Source: Elusimicrobiota bacterium (GTDB lineage Bacteria > Elusimicrobiota > Elusimicrobia > F11). From it: a DNA stretch of 8,218 nucleotides. Position numbers and translations under genes: made by a program. This document shows, in pieces, positions 6,448 through 8,218 of this stretch; position 1 is the first letter of the stretch, and every line of letters begins with the position of its first letter. The stretch lies in contig JAKLIS010000049.1 of the NCBI GenBank assembly GCA_022709485.1, positions 1 through 8,218 on the forward strand, written 5' to 3'. Below the pieces are notes generated by a model. The model was given only the letters and a program-made list of their open reading frames with translations, was not told where the DNA came from and made no database searches.

Positions 6448-7128
6448 TTAACTTTTGAAAAGTTGAAAAAATTGGTCTTGATAGTCTTCAAACAAACCAT
6501 ATTCTTTCAGTTTGCCGGCCAGGTGGGGCACAAAGGAGGAGTCCGCCTGGGCTTTCTGAATGAGAAAAATTATTTCTTTGCGGTGTTTTTTATCCGCTTC
6601 CTTGTCAGAATCAAAGTAACCTCTTTCTTTAAGCTCATGGAAGTTGGTTTGAAAAGAAGTCAATGTCTCTTCTACTATAAATTTCATCAAAGAGAGTTCC
6701 CACACTTTTTCAGAGCCGCGGATGAGGGCGTTTAAGAATTCGTCGTTCCGGTCGTGATCTTTGGCTAGATCAAGAACAACTTGGTCCGGCCGGCCCAACT
6801 CGATCTTGGATGACACCGGTTCATTTTTGAATTGATATTCAATTCCGCGAAGAGCTTCCCCATAATGCGTTGTGAGCCAATTCGCGTATTCCTTGGCTTC
6901 TTCCCCGAATCCCTGAAATCGCTCAAGTATATTTTTGGACGTGATAATTTGGGGCCGTTCCGCTTTGACAAGGCCTCGGCGCAGCCGGGATCGATCTGGG
7001 TATTCCGGGACATCGGTCACTAAGGTGTAGCTAATCTGGGACGACCCAAAAGTGGCCAACCGGTGGCGCGGTGGCCTCACCACTTGAATATCTTTAAAAT
7101 ACTTCATTATTTGGGCATGTTTTTTCAT
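6448..7128 (-). CDS. Conserved-looking cytoplasmic protein of unknown function (about 226 aa)
   Basis: I cannot name a family. There is no signal peptide or membrane segment. The N-terminal block (from the ATG at 7107: 'MKYFKDIQVVRPPRHRLATF', then 'SYTLVTDVP', 'DRSRLRRG', 'ERPQIIT') is rich in fixed-looking motifs with many aromatic and arginine residues, suggesting a functional site. The middle has 'WLTTHYGEALRGIEYQFKNE', and the C-terminal half is helical and charged (a 'DSDKEADKKHRKEIIFLIQKA' stretch). Three starts are possible: GTG 7167, ATG 7128 and ATG 7107. None has a clear ribosome site. I give 7128, but 7107 fits the visible conserved block equally well. It is the first gene of the leftward run and ends 13 bp before ispH, so the two are probably co-transcribed. 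A role linked to isoprenoid synthesis is not shown by the sequence. Confidence 0.75.
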   Translation of the reverse strand: MKKHAQIMKYFKDIQVVRPPRHRLATFGSSQISYTLVTDVPEYPDRSRLRRGLVKAERPQIITSKNILERFQGFGEEAKEYANWLTTHYGEALRGIEYQFKNEPVSSKIELGRPDQVVLDLAKDHDRNDEFLNALIRGSEKVWELSLMKFIVEETLTSFQTNFHELKERGYFDSDKEADKKHRKEIIFLIQKAQADSSFVPHLAGKLKEYGLFEDYQDQFFQLFKS

Positions 7129-7140
7129 CAGGCTTATTTT
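7111..7140 (+). promoter_or_regulatory. Weak sigma-70-like promoter candidate for the rightward membrane protein gene
   Basis: TTGGGC (7111-7116) and TTATTT (7134-7139) are separated by 17 bases. The match to TTGACA / TATAAT is only partial. It lies about 100 bases before the ATG at 7241 and overlaps the 5' end of the divergent gene. It is offered only as the best + strand candidate in the divergent spacer; I found no good one for the minus strand. Confidence 0.2.
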
Positions 7141-7197
7141 ACTTATTTCGCCCTGTCCGTGGGGCACCGCGTTTTAAGGCCTTCGGCCAAATCCTCG

Positions 7198-7217
7198 GCG
7201 GGGCTTGCATCCCCCGC
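7198..7217. promoter_or_regulatory. GC-rich hairpin in the divergent spacer
   Basis: GCGGGG (7198-7203) pairs with CCCCGC (7212-7217) around an eight-base loop. A smaller GGCC/GGCC palindrome with a TTC spacer is at 7178-7188. No T-run follows, so it is not a typical terminator. It sits 23 bases before the rightward start codon, in its presumed 5' leader. Confidence 0.3.
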
Positions 7218-7240
7218 ATGCCGGAAGTTAAACTCCCCCT

Positions 7241-8077
7241 ATGTTCGGCGTCATCATTCAAAAGGATCGAAATCTCGCTTTTATTTACCTCAGCGGCACA
7301 CTCAGCCTTTTGTCCATTTGTCTTTTGGTTTGGGCGGGCCCTCCATATGTTTGGGGCGTGTCGGCGGGGGGACTCCTCCTTTCCCTCGGCGGGGCCCTTC
7401 TTTCCCGGATACGGCCAGACCGTTTTGCCAGTTCCGTCCTTCATTTGGTTTTTGGCGGGTCTCACGTTCTTTGGCTTCTGATTGCATGGGGGGTGTATTT
7501 CTCTTTTTTGACGCCTCTGTCCGAAGCCAATCAGAAAATTCCGCGCCTCAACCGGTTGTACACTGATCCGCGTGGCTTATTTGAAGTGAAGGGCCCGTGG
7601 GGTTGGGATTATGGAATGGTTCAGAATGCCGATCAAATAGGAGTGATTATGTCCCCCCCGGACCGGCGTTTTTATATCGGGGCCAATGAATTGCGCGTTT
7701 ATGTGATGCGGCTCCCAAAGCGTCCCGATAATCCGGTGGAATTTCTTAAAAAATTTGAATTTTCTTTGTCTCAGGCCAGACGAGGCGGTAAACAAAAAAA
7801 ACTTTTTCTCTCTAAATCCGAACCGGCCCAATTGCTGCGGGGAGGATACGCAGTTTGGTCGGAACTCACCGTCTCGCCTCAAGCGGCGTTTCAATGGATT
7901 TCGATGACCCAAACCACCTTAATCGGCATCAAGAATGGAGAGTTTGTTTGCACCATTTCGGCGGCGGGTCCCACGCCCCATTCCGGTTTATTTCGAGTGA
8001 TGTGCCTGGGTTTGTTCGAAAAAATAAAAATAAATTCCGCCCTTTTCGAGAAAAATCTTCAAAATGATTTTTTTTAA
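7241..8077 (+). CDS. Membrane protein of unknown function with three N-terminal helices
   Basis: I do not recognise a named family. The 278-residue product has three hydrophobic segments at about residues 12-32, 36-55 and 66-91. A soluble domain of roughly 180 residues follows, starting at 'RLYTDPRGLFEVKGPWGWDYG' (104-124). The 'G-F-x-V-x-x-P-x-G-W' spacing and the following strands recall the PsbP/MOG1-like folds in which a short strand pair begins the domain; this is a guess from pattern. Two cysteines occur late (C237, C255). The ATG at 7241 has only a poor ribosome site (GGAAG about 13 bases away). It is transcribed away from the ispH operon, and a small gene follows 20 bases later on the same strand, suggesting a rightward operon leaving the window. 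Confidence 0.75.
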   Translation: MFGVIIQKDRNLAFIYLSGTLSLLSICLLVWAGPPYVWGVSAGGLLLSLGGALLSRIRPDRFASSVLHLVFGGSHVLWLLIAWGVYFSFLTPLSEANQKIPRLNRLYTDPRGLFEVKGPWGWDYGMVQNADQIGVIMSPPDRRFYIGANELRVYVMRLPKRPDNPVEFLKKFEFSLSQARRGGKQKKLFLSKSEPAQLLRGGYAVWSELTVSPQAAFQWISMTQTTLIGIKNGEFVCTISAAGPTPHSGLFRVMCLGLFEKIKINSALFEKNLQNDFF

Positions 8078-8097
8078 GGTTACAATGATTCCGGTTT

Positions 8098-8218
8098 ATG
8101 CGCGACGACGAATATTTTGAACCATTTTGGATCGGGTATGGCCGCCAGCTTCGAGAACTGAGCGTTATCCTCGGATTATTGGCCTTTCTCGGCCTCTATT
8201 ATAAATTCCCCCCTTACA
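8098..8218 (+). CDS. Start of a small membrane protein, cut by the window edge
   Basis: The reading frame opens with ATG at 8098 and stays open for 40 codons to the end of the window. It begins with an acidic/aromatic stretch (MRDDEYFEPFWIGYGRQLRE) and then a hydrophobic segment (LSVILGLLAFLGLYY, residues 21-35), which is probably a membrane helix. It lies 20 bases after the membrane protein gene, in the same direction. The ribosome site is weak. Too little is visible to name a family. An ATG at 8085 in another frame stops after 11 codons. Confidence 0.5.
   Translation, partial: MRDDEYFEPFWIGYGRQLRELSVILGLLAFLGLYYKFPPY

Noticed and set aside
7063..7566. + strand frame of 167 codons across the divergent spacer
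   Set aside because: It overlaps the 5' ends of both neighbouring genes in other frames and is rich in R, S, P and H without domain pattern.

Overview
The window looks like a chromosomal segment of a Gram-negative-type bacterium. It carries secreted proteins with signal peptides, an ECF sigma / membrane anti-sigma pair, the futalosine route to menaquinone (mqnA, mqnC) and the non-mevalonate isoprenoid enzyme IspH. Base composition is mixed and near balanced. Several genes match no family I recognise and repeat units of the 'VIPAKAGIQ' type are present, so a candidate or little-cultured phylum (Omnitrophota or Elusimicrobiota style) is plausible. That placement is inference; no rRNA or other marker is in view.

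Left part (1-2107, + strand): mqnA (100-888) and mqnC (902-2107) are separated by 13 bases and form a two-gene menaquinone unit. The 3' end of mqnC runs into a cluster of short palindromic repeats. These supply its last ~30 codons and its downstream hairpin.

Repeat junction (2006-2205): three repeat units in one orientation face three in the other. Together they give a perfect 45-bp inverted repeat with a 34-nt loop that contains the mqnC stop codon. The junction lies between the convergent ends of mqnC and a leftward operon.

Centre (2194-7128, - strand, read right to left): a likely operon holds an unrecognised conserved-looking gene, ispH, an ECF sigma factor, a zinc-finger transmembrane anti-sigma factor with a C-terminal PrcB-like domain, and three genes of unknown function (two secreted, one 58-residue). 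Genes are tightly spaced: 13 bp between the first gene and ispH, an 8-bp overlap ispH/sigma, and a 4-bp overlap sigma/anti-sigma. The secreted proteins after the anti-sigma are candidates for the cell-envelope function that the sigma system senses or serves.

Right part (7241-8218, + strand): a divergently transcribed membrane protein with three N-terminal helices and a soluble C-terminal domain, then the start of a small membrane protein cut by the window edge. The divergent spacer (about 7129-7240) contains a GC-rich hairpin and a weak promoter candidate. No gene-free stretch exceeds 300 bases, and I saw no rRNA, tRNA, CRISPR array or transposase.
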